The notes beneath the pieces are model-generated. The model saw only the letters and a program-made list of their open reading frames with translations, had not been told where the DNA came from and ran no database searches. A DNA stretch of 64,000 bases from Liolophura sinensis. Lineage: Eukaryota > Mollusca > Polyplacophora > Chitonida > Chitonidae. Position 1 is the stretch's first letter. Every line of letters begins with the position of its first letter. Shown here piece after piece: positions 36,951-50,039 of the stretch. A program made the translations under genes and the position numbers. The stretch is taken from the NCBI RefSeq assembly GCF_032854445.1, contig NC_088303.1, positions 939,501 to 1,003,500 on the forward strand, written 5' to 3'.

Positions 36951-38832
36951 TCTTGAGTAGACCATTGTGATGAAGTGTAGCACTTTGTCAGCAGTGTAGG
37001 GTGATCTGGTTTAGCTTATATAGTTCTTGAGCACAGTTCGAAAAAGTTCATTGAGTGCTTAGTTTTCATGGCTGGCAACGACAGTTGATACCTGCACCTC
37101 TCGCTGCACAGGGGAGGGTGACAGAATCGAGCGCTCACAGTTCCAGTACCGGCAGTGTTCATCCTGGTCGCCATGATGTGATATCCAACAATAGAGGCTT
37201 CGCTTCAGTCAAAAACAACTTTGATTTAATGACACTGAACACTGCTTACAACATGTCTACCTGCATTCGCTGTCATGCTACCCTTGAAAAACTTTGCGGC
37301 ATACAATGGTATATATATTAGCAGTCATTCATATGTGGTAATCAAAGATAAACACTACACTTTTTAATTATTTCTCTATACTCTACATTCCACCACATGT
37401 TTAAATTACCACATTGGCCCTACTCTGCCGTAAAGTGACAACGTCATTAAAAAAAAATAGATGTTTATAGTCACATTGAAGGTACAGCATATGTAAAGTA
37501 TTATGACATCTTTAGATACCTGTAGCACTGTAACTTGAACAATGTTTGATGTATTCTGTAATCAGGGCCAATGATGTCTGTACAGTATGTCATTTTATAA
37601 ATAAAACTAGGAGTGTTGTCCCCAGAGTTTTGCTGACAGCACTGGTTCAGATAAGTATTGAGGTGTTTGAGAGCTGTATTGGATCCTTTAACATTGCACT
37701 GAAGAACTACCCCTCAGGTACATCCCTACTCTTCCCAGATCAATATTGGTGAAAAGGTGAAGGGTGAATGCACCCAATAACACCCAGCTTTCTGGCAAGC
37801 GTTCTTGATCATGTTGATCAAGACAACTAGCAGTACCAGCAGTACTTAGGCAGTAGTGTCTTTGTAAATCCTGACAGGAAGGTATACAGGTGTCAAAAAA
37901 CACGTCTGAGATATTTCGTTAGGGTTATTGGTCAGAGACATGGAAAACATGCCTTTTTGCGGTTCACAATGTCTGATCTGGGATTAAAAGATGGAAGGAT
38001 GTGAAACTTCGCTGTCAGAGCCCCTGGTGTTAGACTTGCTATTGTTTTAGCCCGGGCACCACAAAGTCAAACTGGCAAACCCAGACATGTCTAGACTGCT
38101 TTGGGAACTGTCATCGGCTGTCGAAGTGAGCCTAAGATGTCTAAAGGGACAGAGTCGATGTCATATTCGACAGAGCTGATGAATATTATCAACACGTCTG
38201 TTGCCATAATGCCGGCTAGGTTATGGTCAAATCACCTGCCTGTGTATCGCTCTCGTTACCAACAAATAATTGTGCGAAATTATATGCTATTGTATAAGAC
38301 AACCCCGAAGCTAGAGACCACGTGACTTCCTTTGGTTATAAACAGGGTGGGTGAAGAAATTCGTCCCATAAAATGTTATACAGGAAACTGCCTATTTTTA
38401 AATCGATGTCAGTGATAGTGTATATGTTGGATTTGTATAATTTTGAGCTTTCTAGGTAGTCTAGGTGTTTTTGCAGAACTCACGTGATGTTTTTTGTACA
38501 ACCTGGGACTTACTGATCTCTGATGGAAAAGAAAAAATGGATATTATGTCCTGTCATAAACGAGTTGTATGTATGTCTGATACCCTGGAGTGTAATGGTG
38601 GAAATCATAGTTTTCTAGTGCATGCTGTGCTTGCTTATGAAGGTCAAGCAAAGACACTCACAGAACTTTATGTACAGCTTTCTTGTTTTCTTTTCTTCTT
38701 TTGACCTTGACGCTGGTGCTTTCGTTCATGAAAGCAAAACTAGAGGAAGACAAGGTGTCTATGACCATTTCTCCATGATCTTCCATGTGTTGTTTATCCG
38801 TCTTCCCAGCTCCCACCCCTGTGACTTATAAA
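36951..38832. other. Intron 1 sequence beside the retroelement, nothing firm
   Basis: This could include the element's 5' untranslated region or LTR, but no matching copy exists on the other side at 33.3-33.7 kb that I could recognise. The open frames here are short and unlike known proteins. Confidence 0.35.
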
Positions 38833-38942
38833 CATAGGTATCCCTTGGCCTGTGCCCGGTTTCCTCCCACCATTGATGTTGGCCGTGGTCATGTAAGTGA
38901 AATGATCTTGAGTCCAATGTAAAGCATCAATCAAATAAGTCA
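38833..38942 (+). mobile_element. SINE family B tail fragment
   Basis: CCCGGTTTCCTCCCACCATT, GTGGTCATGTAAGTGAAATG, ATCTTGAGTCCAATG and AGCATCAATCAAATAA are the usual tail order with substitutions. The head is absent. Confidence 0.78.
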
Positions 38943-41900
38943 GTGGTAACAGGTGTAAAAGTTTAACTTAAAAAATTATGTCAGCTGAGTTACCCTATTT
39001 CTTCAACCACCACTGCAATCAATATTTTGAAACATTTTGAGAGAACGATGGGGTGTAGAGGAATAATTTTTGCAGTTTAATAAAACTTACATCTTAAGTG
39101 ACGGAAACAAATCATTTTTAGAATCATTTTCATAATAATTCTGTGCATAGATTTCTCTGAAAAAAAGTGCTTTTCTGGTAGAAAAGGTTGAAGATTTACG
39201 GTGTACACGCCATCTTAATTTTTAATTTCATATCTCATGGACTCCATATCGGACAAAGACTATATCATACAAGGTAAATTTTAAACCCTGTTTCCTCCCA
39301 TCATAACGCTTGCTGCCATCATAACATCAAAATGGTTTGCTTGTTTTGTACTGGTCGAAGGCCTTTATCCTATGCATTACTTATTTGCTATCATTTATTG
39401 CATTTTTCTGTCTTGATTCGTGTTCGTATATGTAATTGTGAAAACCTTCCTGCAGACAACAGTATGTTCTTTCACTGATATGTTTTGTGGCACAGAAGGA
39501 TATTTTACCTGCGTCAATTCTTTTCATAATTTTTAAATGTGAGTGTCAGATGAAGCGGTTCTGATATATAGAAAGAAGACAGCACATAAAAAGTCCATGT
39601 CTCTTAGAATGGGTTCCTCCTTCCAATTAGATGTCTGAAGTGTTATGGTCATTTCACTAAATGGAGAATGGCTTTGACATTTCCTTTAATAAGAAGCCAC
39701 TTCCTTGATACCACATCTGAGTTAAGTTCGACTTGATCAGGGTAGGAGTTGTTTGGTTCACGACGGCCAATTGGCTTTTTAGTTCTTTTTAGTTTTTGAG
39801 GCATAAGTAGCAAAAGAACAACTGTTTTGTAAAGACAGTTTACAATAACAGAGATGTCCCAAATCTAATGTGTACAAACTTTGCTTCACCTTTCGCATGA
39901 AAATTAACAGTACATCAATCAAATTTGAATGGTACATTTTCAATCTCTTCCCTTAAATATGTACGTAAGTATAGCCTGCCAAATCTTCATACATCAACAT
40001 CAGGTGGAGCCAGCCTCCAACAGGTAATTATTCTTCTGTGCTAGAAATTCCATAATATTGCGCAATTTAATTTAACCTGAATGCTCAGATTTCATTTTAT
40101 ATGCCATAGCACTGTAAATAAATGCAATAAATGCTCAAATAATTGAACTCACTCCCAGCAATGTTTATTGCGTCTTGTTGTTGAAATATATACTGTATCT
40201 GTAATTTAAGTAATTCTATTACTGAACATCTTCCTGTGTTGGACTGCGCACAGGAATTAGAAATTATAACAAACAGGGGAGTTCTAAGGACCAGGGTTAT
40301 ATTTACGTGTTGAGTTTCACTTGCATTCTGACGTCATTTTTTTTCTCACGGTCACATGCTTTTACTGATTTTTCATTGGTTAAAATTAAACGGGGAGATG
40401 TTCAATTTGCATACAAAAAAAAAACAGTGCAAATAAGACGTTTATCATTTTAGTTTCTGTCACATGTCTCTTTATACTTCTTTTGCGATTTATACTTTTT
40501 TTGAAAGGATTTACTTAACTTTTGAAATGCTCCTGATTCGAACTTCCATCAGACAACATGTCAGGTCCAAGCTGAACTCACCACTCAAGCTGATGTGCTA
40601 GAAAGTGGTTTTTAGATGCCTCTAAGACAGATGAACATGGCAAGGGTAGAATGCATATGTAGGTGTATCACTTATTTTGTCACGTGAACTACATCTGAAA
40701 AGAGTCTCCTCTATATTTGGCCACCCTCATTCAACGAAGCATGAATGAACTGACATAAGTAATGACGTAGAAAGTTACACATAAATACAACCTTTTCAAC
40801 AGCCCAAAACAGCCGATTTCTTGCAGCTCCTTACAAAATTATAATAAAGAAATTATTCCAAAAAACATATCCAAAAATGACTATCCAGTGTAAATAAAAT
40901 GTGCTTTTTTTCTTTATTTTTTTTTAGAGTTTTTGTATGCAGTTGAGGAGAAAGAACACAACTCATAGACGTAAAATAATTTACATGGCAATTACAATCG
41001 GTAATCTACGAGATTTTAGTCACTTGGCATGGTAACTGAATTTTGGACAAGTCGTCTTGGTCAGTTGATAGGACGAACAGACCCGATAACATTGCAGTTT
41101 TTAAGTGTGATTCCCGTAGAGGTTTTTTTCACTTGTGTTGACAGGAGAGTTAACAAACTTTAACTTTACACATGCAACAGTGTAATGAAAGTCCTACAAG
41201 AGTTTAATGCCTAAACAGAGTCGTCATTTATACTTCAAAGGCTTATTGTGAAAAGAATGAAAATTTGAAATGTCTGTTTTAGATGTTTTCAACAACAGAG
41301 AAAATGCAGCAAATTTACTAGCTCTGTAGGGCAGTGATTACATGTTCTATCCCAGCCTTGTCTGGATGCATAAGCTTACCTTGAACACCTCTGTACTTCC
41401 CGCGCTGGCTTCAATGCAGTACTGTTGGCTGCCAAATAACACGTCTGCCTGTACTTCTAGTTGTGTCAGCTATCGATTCCTGCTAGGTGTCCCCATGTAT
41501 CATCACTAGTAAATCCTCACAAGTGTGAAACTGATGGACGCTGGATAAATTCAACCGCTATGCTTGAATTAATTTCGGCTGTAAATTCCTGTCGAATTCA
41601 TGATAGTTGAATTAAGATGTATACAAACATATACTATACTGACCTCAGTAACCTTTTCCGGATTCGGGTTCTTGACTGTAGGTGTATTTTGAGCATTCTA
41701 CGGCAAAGATTAAGCGATGTCTTCTTTAGAGTTCTGTGGTTGATGAGTTAATCTCGTGAAGCCTCGGACTGACGCATGATCAAGCGAAGAGAGGGTATGA
41801 TTCTCAAGCCCGACTGAGCGAGAACAATAGTGCTTCATATCCCCCTGTCTGGTAGTCCCAGGTCTGATGTATTCCATGTGGGCATTTGGCATCTTCATAA

Positions 41901-43393
41901 ATATATAGTGTGTACTATATCTGACAGGTTGTATATACATAATGTAGGGGTTATCCCACTCTTATAATGGGAAATTTCATGTCTCTGTAGGCTTTTGTTT
42001 GCATTACAGTGTAATCCTTCAATGACATGTGTCTTTAAATAGGGTACCAACACTTTGTGTATTTATGTTACTTTCCAAAACCACTTGTTTACATGCAGGT
42101 ACTGTAGTAGTGTAGAGATGTTTCACCCCCTGATGATTTGTGGTTTTTATGCGATACTGAAAGTAATGTTCAAACTTTGAATAGTTTGACCTGGAAACAG
42201 GAGACCAGAGTCATGCTGGTTTGGAGACCCTTGTTAATAAGGGCCTTATCAGGATTCCAGCTGACCGAACAGGATTTCTGGCCTAATACTAGCCAGCCTT
42301 GTTCCCTTGTCTGTGAGGAAAGATGTATTGATTTTAGACAGATTTCTTCCCGGCTTGTGCCCAACACTTTCTGAAAGTGTGCCAAAGCCTGTGGCTAGTA
42401 GTGAGGTAAACACCAGATTGATACCTCTGTACATGGCCTGCTAGGTTAGAAATACATGTGAAGTGTCCATGGCTGAGCCGGAGCAAAATGATGAACACAT
42501 GCTTCAAGGTAAACGCCCGATGTGGTACATCACCATGGTTCATCATATATACACTATGTCTGGATGTTTTTTTCTTTTTACCTTGCAAAGGTACATGTTC
42601 TTGGAGCCTTGGTGACAGTAACCAGTTGGTGACACTCCTAAGGCCCTTGACAATGTAGGTTTTCTGAATGTCTTCCGGGGCTACTTGATCTGACATACAT
42701 GTACATAAATTCACTTATTGAGCTCATTCATGTTCCTTAGTTACCTGTAATTGCTAAAGGCTGCGCTGGTTAAGGTAGTCAGTGCCAATAAAATAGATAA
42801 ATATTACTTTAGCACTCCAGGAACAGTTCAGTATGTTGACAAAGCTGAGCTGTGATTTAAGCCAAGATGTGTACAAATAACAGATACAGTTACAGACTAA
42901 TTTCTCTTTGAGATTACTGATGTTTTTGTTTTTTTAGCTAATCTCTTGTTTTCACATGGAACATGTACAGCCTGTTCTTGCAATGATTTGTGTATTAAAA
43001 ATAGATGTACAAATATATGCGAGTAATTCAGATTTATCAGCATTGTATTCTTTGGAAAATTGAAATATACAAATTTGTATTTTGGTAGTTGAAATATGAA
43101 TCAGAGAGATTTATTTCACAAACCATATTGGACACTGTATGCTTTAGAGCTCCAAACATGCCATAGCCGCTGGCTGGTTAGTTAACACAGTGATGTATGT
43201 TACATATAATTTATGAAATGGACATTAATTGAGAAAATGTTGAAGTTGTCTGTTTTAGTGAGTACTGTACATTTACACAAAGTATGCCTCATTTGTAAGG
43301 TTTGATACATAATGTTATTACGGAATGTCAGTTATGATGTAGACCTGACGTTATGGTGCATCTTTGCATAGACAGCACGTGCATGTGTAGGCC

Positions 43394-44216
43394 TATACAT
43401 GTACGTTTATGCAGTCCCAGACATGTACATGTATGCAGGCCTATACTTGTACGTGTATGCAGGCCTATACATATACTTTTTTTGTAGGCCTATACATGTA
43501 CGTGTATGCAAGCCTATGCATATATGTGTATGCAGGCCTATACATGCACGTGTATGCAGGCTTGTACATGTATGGGTATGCAGGCCTATACATGTATGTG
43601 TATGCAGGCCTGTACATGTATATGTACATGTATGCAGGCCTATACATGTATGTGTATACAGGCCTAGCATGTACGTGTATGCAGGCCTATACATGTATGT
43701 GTATGCAGGCCTGTACATGTATGTGTATGCAGGCCTATACATGTATGTGAAGCAGGCCTATACATGTACGTGTATGCAGGCCTATACATGTACGTGTATG
43801 CAGGCCTGTACATGTACGTGTATGCAGGCCTATACATGTACGTGTATACAGGCCTAGCATGTACGTGTATGCAGGCCTATACATGTATGTGTATGCAGGC
43901 CTATACATGTACGTGTATACAGGCCCCAGCATGTACATGTATGCAGGCCTGTACATGTATGTGTATGCAGGCCTATACATGTATGTGAAGCAGGCCTATA
44001 CATGTATGTGTATACAGGCCTATACATGTACGTGTATGCAGGCCTGTACATGTACGTGTATGCAGGCCTATACATTTACATGTATGCAGGCCTATACGTG
44101 TATGTGTATGCAGGCCTGTACATGTATGCGTATGCAGGCCTATACATGTATGTGTATGCAGGCCTTTACATGTACGTGTATGCAGGCCTATACATGTATG
44201 TGTATGCAGGCCTATG
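43394..44216. repeat. 24-bp minisatellite rich in alternating purine-pyrimidine
   Basis: About 34 copies of a 24-bp unit, GCAGGCCTATACATG plus TACGTGTAT. Each unit holds the palindromes AGGCCT and TACATGTA and an uninterrupted alternating pyrimidine-purine run of about 18 bp. The period is a multiple of three and stop-free in several frames on both strands, so the many Tyr/Met/Cys-rich open frames are artefacts. Confidence 0.96.
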
Positions 44217-44389
44217 AACTCGCAGGCAGAGATATTACAGCAGTTCTAGTCTAGCAGATGCAATCCCATATCTGCTGCTGTTTTAACTCTTTAATGTATA
44301 TGTATAATGTGATTAAATACAGTAATGTAGATTAGAAGTTCCCTTGGAGTGGTTGAAACCATTCTGTTTTGCATGGCCACCTGTTCTAA

Positions 44390-44393
<4 letters not shown>

Positions 44394-44452
<59 letters not shown>
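44394..44452. repeat. (AT)n microsatellite
   Basis: Nearly perfect run of about 29 AT dinucleotides, located 0.4 kb before CMIP exon 2. Confidence 0.98.
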
Positions 44453-44455
<3 letters not shown>

Positions 44456-44818
44456 AACAGCACAGAAGTTTGAAAATGTTATCATTTGTAAGCTCATACT
44501 CTTATCCCCAGAGTTGTTTGGTGTGTTTAAAAATGCCATGGCTTTAAAAACTACATGTAACATAAAGTCAGAATTGAAATCAGCCACACGCAAAATTATA
44601 TCTACTGTATTTTCAAAAAGTTCAGCTTTTGTATTAGTTCTGACACTATTACAGTGGATCTTTTACGTGGATGAATTGAGTGTTACCCTCAGACATGTCA
44701 CTGAGGCAGTCCACAACATGAGTTATACATTGTTATTTGTGATATTGATTCTATTTTCTGTGCTTGACCAGTTTAGGTTGCCTCATGTGTTTTATATGTC
44801 TTCCTTTATTTTGCACAG

Positions 44819-44947
44819 CCTGCGGGTTTCATGGAAGCTGCTATTCCGTACTCTAACATAGAGGATGTCCACATGATCTCCCGCTGGGATGCAGGGCATA
44901 AATTTTGTATTCGAATCACAATTCCAGACGGTTCCCTATTAATACAG
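44819..44947 (+). CDS. CMIP: CMIP coding exon 2
   Basis: A 43-codon exon, phase 0 at both ends, between acceptor TTTTGCACAG and donor GTAAGT. It reads PAGFMEAAIPYSNIEDVHM, then SRWDAGHKFCIRITIPDG and SLLIQ. It aligns residue for residue with the central PH-domain strands of vertebrate CMIP (the ...TGYMEN...IEDV...LLQ segment) and joins exon 1 without a gap. Confidence 0.95.
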
Positions 44948-45684
44948 GTAAGTCTGTGCTGTCTTGTTTATCATGGTAAAGCGTTACAGATCTGACCATG
45001 CTAGTTTGCCCGTCTCTGGCAAGTCTGGATGTTTAATGGTTATGTTGTGTAAACGTGGTATCATTGTGAACAATTGATCCCTTTGCATTGTGATGTCATA
45101 GCCTTAGCATGCTATAAGCGCATTGAATACATTCACCTGTTGGTCATCCAGTAACCTGTGGAGGTTTGTGTGTTTCCACTCACCATAATGTTGGCTACCG
45201 TTGTATAAGTGAAATATTCTTGAGTACGGCGTAAAACACCAATCAAATAAATAAATAAATCAATCAATCACCTGTCCTGCATGATACACATTTCCTAACA
45301 GTTTGCATATATTAGTACTTTACTTTAGAGCTTGACCTCAGTACAGTGCGAATTAAGGCAATGGCATTATTATTCTACAGGGTTATTACTATTTTCAACT
45401 GTTCGCTTTTCTTCAAGGTCGTACTTGGAGTGCACTGTACTATGTACACATTGTACCTGACATGACATTGTTTGGATTGTTGAGAAATACATTTTATTGA
45501 ATTTTATGGAACACGACGCTGCGTACTCTAGAATATAGATTTTAATTATTTTGAAATAAAAAGTCATTGGAGAAAAATTTTTGGAAGTGCTCTCTGCATT
45601 GGTGAATATGTATGTATGTATTTCATGTGGTAATATTTGTGAATCTTGCTGAATTATCAGATGGTGGTGTGTTTATTTTCACAG
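44948..45684 (+). other. CMIP intron 2
   Basis: Bounded by GTAAGT and ATTTTCACAG; 737 bp. It contains one SINE family B tail (45148-45275) and otherwise plain AT-rich sequence. Confidence 0.85.
45148..45275 (+). mobile_element. SINE family B tail fragment
   Basis: The best-preserved tail in the window: CACCATAATGTTGGCTACCG, TTGTATAAGTGAAATATTC, TTGAGTACGGCGTAAAACAC, CAATCAAATAAATAAATA and an ATCAATCA end. The simple tail length suggests a comparatively young insertion. Confidence 0.85.
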
Positions 45685-45735
45685 GCCAACAATGCCTACT
45701 TGCGAGATCAGTGGTTACACTCAATACAGTGGAAG
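45685..45735 (+). CDS. CMIP: CMIP coding exon 3
   Basis: A 17-codon exon reading ANNAYLRDQWLHSIQWK, the end of the PH domain with the C-terminal helix. The match to vertebrate CMIP (AANSYLRDQWFHSLQWK) is near exact. The donor is GTAAGT and leaves phase 0, which conflicts with the frame needed at exon 4. Confidence 0.95.
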
Positions 45736-48263
45736 GTAAGTGCACAAATGTGGGTATAGCGCTTAAAAACAGACTGGCTTTCCCTTTGCCATTGGAGACA
45801 TTATTTCATATTATCTTCTACCACTAGACCATGTGGTAATTAATCTTTCAGTGAGACATGTCCGAGATAGAGGACTGTGTGTTAACCTTGTTGACATGAT
45901 TATAAAACCAGGAGCTATTGCTTTGCTCGAAATTCACTGTACTTTCTGGCTCAGATGTTTGGATCAGAGTATGAAAGTAATCAGTCTTGGGTGAATTAAT
46001 CAAATTAGCATGTAATAAATGTCTATTTTGGTCGTACTGTGAGATATCCATAAATCAGAGACAAGCGATAGGAAGAGTTGCCCTGTCATCTCTGCTATTT
46101 CAAGCTATATTTGCACAGTGAAATGCTTTAACAGTTTACTTACTGTATTGCGTGTAATCAGTTAAACCCCACATCATGATTAAGCAGTTGTGCTGGATTT
46201 CCTTTTCTATTCCTATTGCCGAGGCTGTCCTTGTGTTTCAAAGCCATAACACTTTATATTTTTCAGCAGATATGGCTTCGCCTGTATAATAGATTGCCAG
46301 TGAAGAAATAAGGTTGTTCCTCGCTATTCTGGTATTGATTTTCACCTCAGTGGATTGACCAGTCTATAGCGCACCAGAACTATACTTTTTTTCACCCTGG
46401 TAACCTTTTGAAGCTGTGTCAACTTGAAGTCTTTCCTGTAAAAGCTTTTGTTTTTGCTGGATGTCACATCTGTAGGGCAGAATAAGATGCAGGGAGCTTC
46501 TTTTTAGAACAGTTTTTCACAGTTCATATAAATCCCATCACTCAAATGCTCTGTAATGTTACAGCTCAATATGTTGCTTAGGGTATAATTTGCATCTGTC
46601 CATCCTGTTGGGAATATGGATAGGTGTATCTATGGATAGGTGTATCTATGGATAGGTGTTTCTATGGATAGGTGTATCTGTGGATAGGTATCTATGGATA
46701 GGTGTCTCTGTGGATAGGTGTCTCTATGGATAGGTGGTGTCTCTATGGATAGGTGTCTCTATGGATAGGTATCTATGGATAGGTGTATCTATGGATAGGT
46801 GTATCTATGGATAGGTCTCTATGGATAGGTGTATCTATGGATAGGTGTATCTATGGATAGGTGTCTCTATGGATAGGTGTATCTATGGATAGGTATCTAT
46901 GGATAGGTGTCTCTGTGGATAGGTGTCTATGGATAGGTGGTGTCTCTATGGATAGGTGTCTATGGATAGGTGTATCTATGGATAGGTATCTATGGATAGG
47001 TGTATCTATGCATAGGTGTATCTAGGGATAGGTGTATCTATGGAAAGGTGTATCTATGGATAGGTGTATCTATGGATAGGTGTATCTATGGATAGGTATC
47101 TATGGATAGGTGTATCTATGGATAGGTGTCTCTATGGATAAGTGTCTCTATGGATAGGTGTATCTATGGATAGGTGTATCTATGGATAGGTATCTATGGA
47201 TAGGTGTATCTATGGATAGGTGTCTCTATGGATAGGTGTCTATGGATAGGTGTCTATGGATAGGTGTCTCTATGGATAGGTGTATCTATGGATAGGTGTC
47301 TATGAATAGGTGTATCTATGGATAGGTGTATCTATGGATAGGTGTATCTATGGATAGGTGGTGTCTCTATGGATAGGTGTATCTATGGATAGGTGTCTAT
47401 GGATAGGTGTATCTATGGATAGGTGTATCTATGGATAGGTGTCTATGGATAGGTGTCTCTATGGATAGGTGGCTATGGATAGGTGTATCTATGGATAGGT
47501 GTATCTATGGATAGGTGTCTATTGATAGGTGTGTCTATGGATAGGTGTATCTATGGATAGGTATCTATGGATAGGTATCTATTGGATAGGTGTATCTATG
47601 GATAGGTATCTATGGATAGGTGTCTATGGATAGGTGTATCTATGGATAGGTGTATCTATGGATAGGTATCTATGGATAGGTGTCTATGGATAGGTGTATC
47701 TATGGATGGGTGTCCCTATGGATAGGTGTATCTATGGATAGGTGTATCTATGGATAGGTATCTATGGATAGGTGTCTCTATGGATAGGTACATTTGACAT
47801 CTTGGAAGCAGAATTTTTCAGAACTTTTCCGTTCACTTGTATAATTCATATTTGGTAGAGTGGAAGTTCTTTCTATCACCATGACTAAAATGTGATTAAA
47901 TTTTGAATGTAAATTTTCTTTAGCTTTCCATCACAAAGCACGCCGAGATATTTGTTTTGTGACGATATGGAGAACTTTGCAAAAGGTGATGTCAGTTGTT
48001 TGTTACATGTAGACGTTTTTGATAGATGTGCATTGTACATACATGTCCTTGTATACATGTTGATCCGTTGGCTTATACTTCCTTGTAGTTTTATTGTGAT
48101 CAGGGTCAGGGATATACATGTATCTTGACAGCTGGGTTACTTTCCCTCCAATGTCAATTGATTATGTTCTGAGGGGAAAAGGTAATTAGGTCACGTTATG
48201 CAGTGATGATGATAGTGAAAGTAATGTAACTGTTGATTCAATTTCCATGTATTTCATTTTCAG
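45736..48263 (+). other. CMIP intron 3
   Basis: Bounded by GTAAGT and TTCATTTTCAG. It contains the 16-bp minisatellite at 46615-47790; the remainder (45.74-46.6 and 47.8-48.26 kb) is AT-rich with no supported feature. Confidence 0.8.
46615..47790. repeat. ~16-bp minisatellite (TATGGATAGGTG-type)
   Basis: About 75 copies of GGATAGGTGTATCTAT and length variants (GGATAGGTATCTAT, GGATAGGTGTCTCTAT, GGATAGGTGGTGTCTCTAT). Period lengths mix 12, 14, 16 and 19 bp, so this array evolves by indel as well as copy number. Confidence 0.96.
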
Positions 48264-48336
48264 AAACACATGTTTCAAATATGACAAACTTCTTAAAAAT
48301 GCAAGGAGACCAGAAGTTTTAGTAAAAGAGATAAAG
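48264..48336 (+). CDS. CMIP: CMIP coding exon 4, with a one-base frame conflict
   Basis: After a strong acceptor (TATTTCATTTTCAG) the conserved frame is NTCFKYDKLLKNARRP then EVLVKEIK. This aligns without gaps with vertebrate KKIYKYKKVLSNPSRW.EVVLKEIR. That frame begins at 48265, while the acceptor places the exon at 48264. The exon is therefore 73 nt instead of 72, and joining it to exon 3 would hit TGA after six codons. The downstream donor GTGAGT leaves phase 0. The extra base may be an assembly indel in AGAAAC or in exon 3. Identity as CMIP is not in doubt. Confidence 0.88.
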
Positions 48337-49923
48337 GTGAGTTTTGAGGTTGTGTGAGGCAGAGAGGAGGAGCGGTGTTTGCTTGATTGATTGACTTGAA
48401 GAGTGTATTTCACTGTCCTGTAGATGCAGGCCATGCAGTCTAATTAGTGCCATGGTTTATAAGAAGGAAGTTTTTGTCTTCAAGAAGGAGAGTCTGACCT
48501 GTGTTTAAAGTGTATGTTTTACTGTTTAGAGTAAAGGGGGGAAATACATGTAGGTTTAAATAGATCAGAGATTAAAGAGATTGATGTTGAATGATTATAT
48601 GACTGGCTTGGCTGTATCAGTTTAGATTAATATGATGAAAACCTTCAGCATAGAGAAAAAAAAAACCCAGCAGCGACGACAGTGTGATAGTTGTATGTAA
48701 CCATTATAATATGGTCTCCTGTCAGTTTATATCAGTTGGGGTTTTAGTCTCAGGTAAATGCATAGTGGTAGCAATTTACATGTCCCCTAGCACCAAGGCT
48801 TAAGCAGAATGAGCTATCAAAAAATGCAGTGATGTTAATTGCAATTTATTACATGTCACTGGTCTAGAATTACTCAAAATGCTATGTTGTCATCGCGTTT
48901 AATATACAATAACATGCTAGAGGTTTGTTACATTCATGCTCGGGTGCACGTCCCTACATGCAGCGGGCTGCAATTCTTCGTTCTGTATTCATGAGAGGAC
49001 ATGCAAAGTGCTGGTTCAAACCTGGCACTGGGCACAAAATTCATAAATTCTCTCACTCTCACTCTTTATGAGGCTTTGTCGACAGTAATTGATCAACAAC
49101 TCTTGGGCCTGTGCAGTTTAACACTACGTGAAAACACATGGAACAGTTTGTGAGAAATGTTGTTCACGGAGCACAATCTTTAGCCCATAAAACTGACTAC
49201 AATCATACAAGTGGCCATCGTGGCATAAGGGACACATTCCTGAATACGGCATTATACAACACTAAATGTAAGGACCTGTTCATATACAAAGCATTCATTT
49301 TCTAAAGTTGATAGTATTTAATGGTGTGATAATAAAGTTTAACTTAGCTTATGTTGGCTGTGTGCAGCAAAGCCTTCATTTTAGTACATTGACTGGAAAG
49401 ATTTTTGATTATAGTGTTAAACATGAATAAAATGCACGCAATTAAGTATGACATATTTCTTTGGATAATTTCAATCGTGTACAAATCAGTTCATCGGCTA
49501 TGCACAAAATGCTAAACTGTCTGACCTTTCAGGTAAGTATATAAAAGGAGGTGACTTGAGTTGCATGTTACATAAAGTACTGGCTGTACTGAACCTTTAC
49601 CTTGTATGTTGACAAGTTTGTCAGTTATCGGGAATGAAGTGGTAGTAGTTCCATTTAACAATACATAGTCATACAGTGCGTACATGTAGTGGTAAAATAG
49701 TCTTCACAGTGACATAAAGTGTCCACTATTTAAATAGTTTAATGTTCACATTCACTTTCAACACTTGAGAGTATTTAAGCAATACAGAAATGCAACTGAC
49801 ACGTGGCTTGGAGTGTTTCGGACAGCTGTAAGGTGCATAAAATATGTATGACAGATACAAATTTGTCTATTTTATGCAGTATTTTTTAATACTAGGCAGT
49901 ATGTGACATTTGAATGATTTCAG
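48337..49923 (+). other. CMIP intron 4
   Basis: Bounded by GTGAGT and TGATTTCAG. Mostly unremarkable AT-rich sequence apart from a possible SINE remnant at 48940-49270. Confidence 0.8.
48940..49270 (+). mobile_element. Possible degenerate tRNA-derived SINE
   Basis: GGTTCAAACC (49013-49022) is a perfect pol III B box. A CTCTCACTCTCACTC stretch follows. Further on, GTGGCCATCGTGGCATAAGG and ATTCCTGAATACGGCATTAT resemble a diverged family B tail. No clear A box was found, so the boundaries and even the single-element interpretation are tentative. Confidence 0.4.
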
Positions 49924-50013
49924 ACGATGATTGATGTATCATTATGGACACCCATCCAAGATGTAAGTGTGTACCAGTTCCCCCTGGATCTTATCTCAGA
50001 GGTCGTCCAACAG
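49924..50013 (+). CDS. CMIP: CMIP coding exon 5
   Basis: A 30-codon exon, phase 0 at both ends: TMIDVSLWTPIQDVSVYQFP then LDLISEVVQQ. It matches the vertebrate segment [26 protein letters not shown] that follows the PH domain. The donor is GTATGT. The end of the exon is less conserved than its first 26 codons. Confidence 0.93.
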
Positions 50014-50039
50014 GTATGTTCTATAGAGCATCTCTTTTT

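Noticed and set aside
40324-40334. Perfect CRE (TGACGTCA) as a promoter element
   Set aside because: It lies deep in intron 1 with no adjacent exon or start; an 8-bp match is expected by chance at this scale.
43399-44254. Tyr/Met/Cys-rich proteins on both strands
   Set aside because: They are frames of a 24-bp repeat whose period is divisible by three; open in several frames at once.
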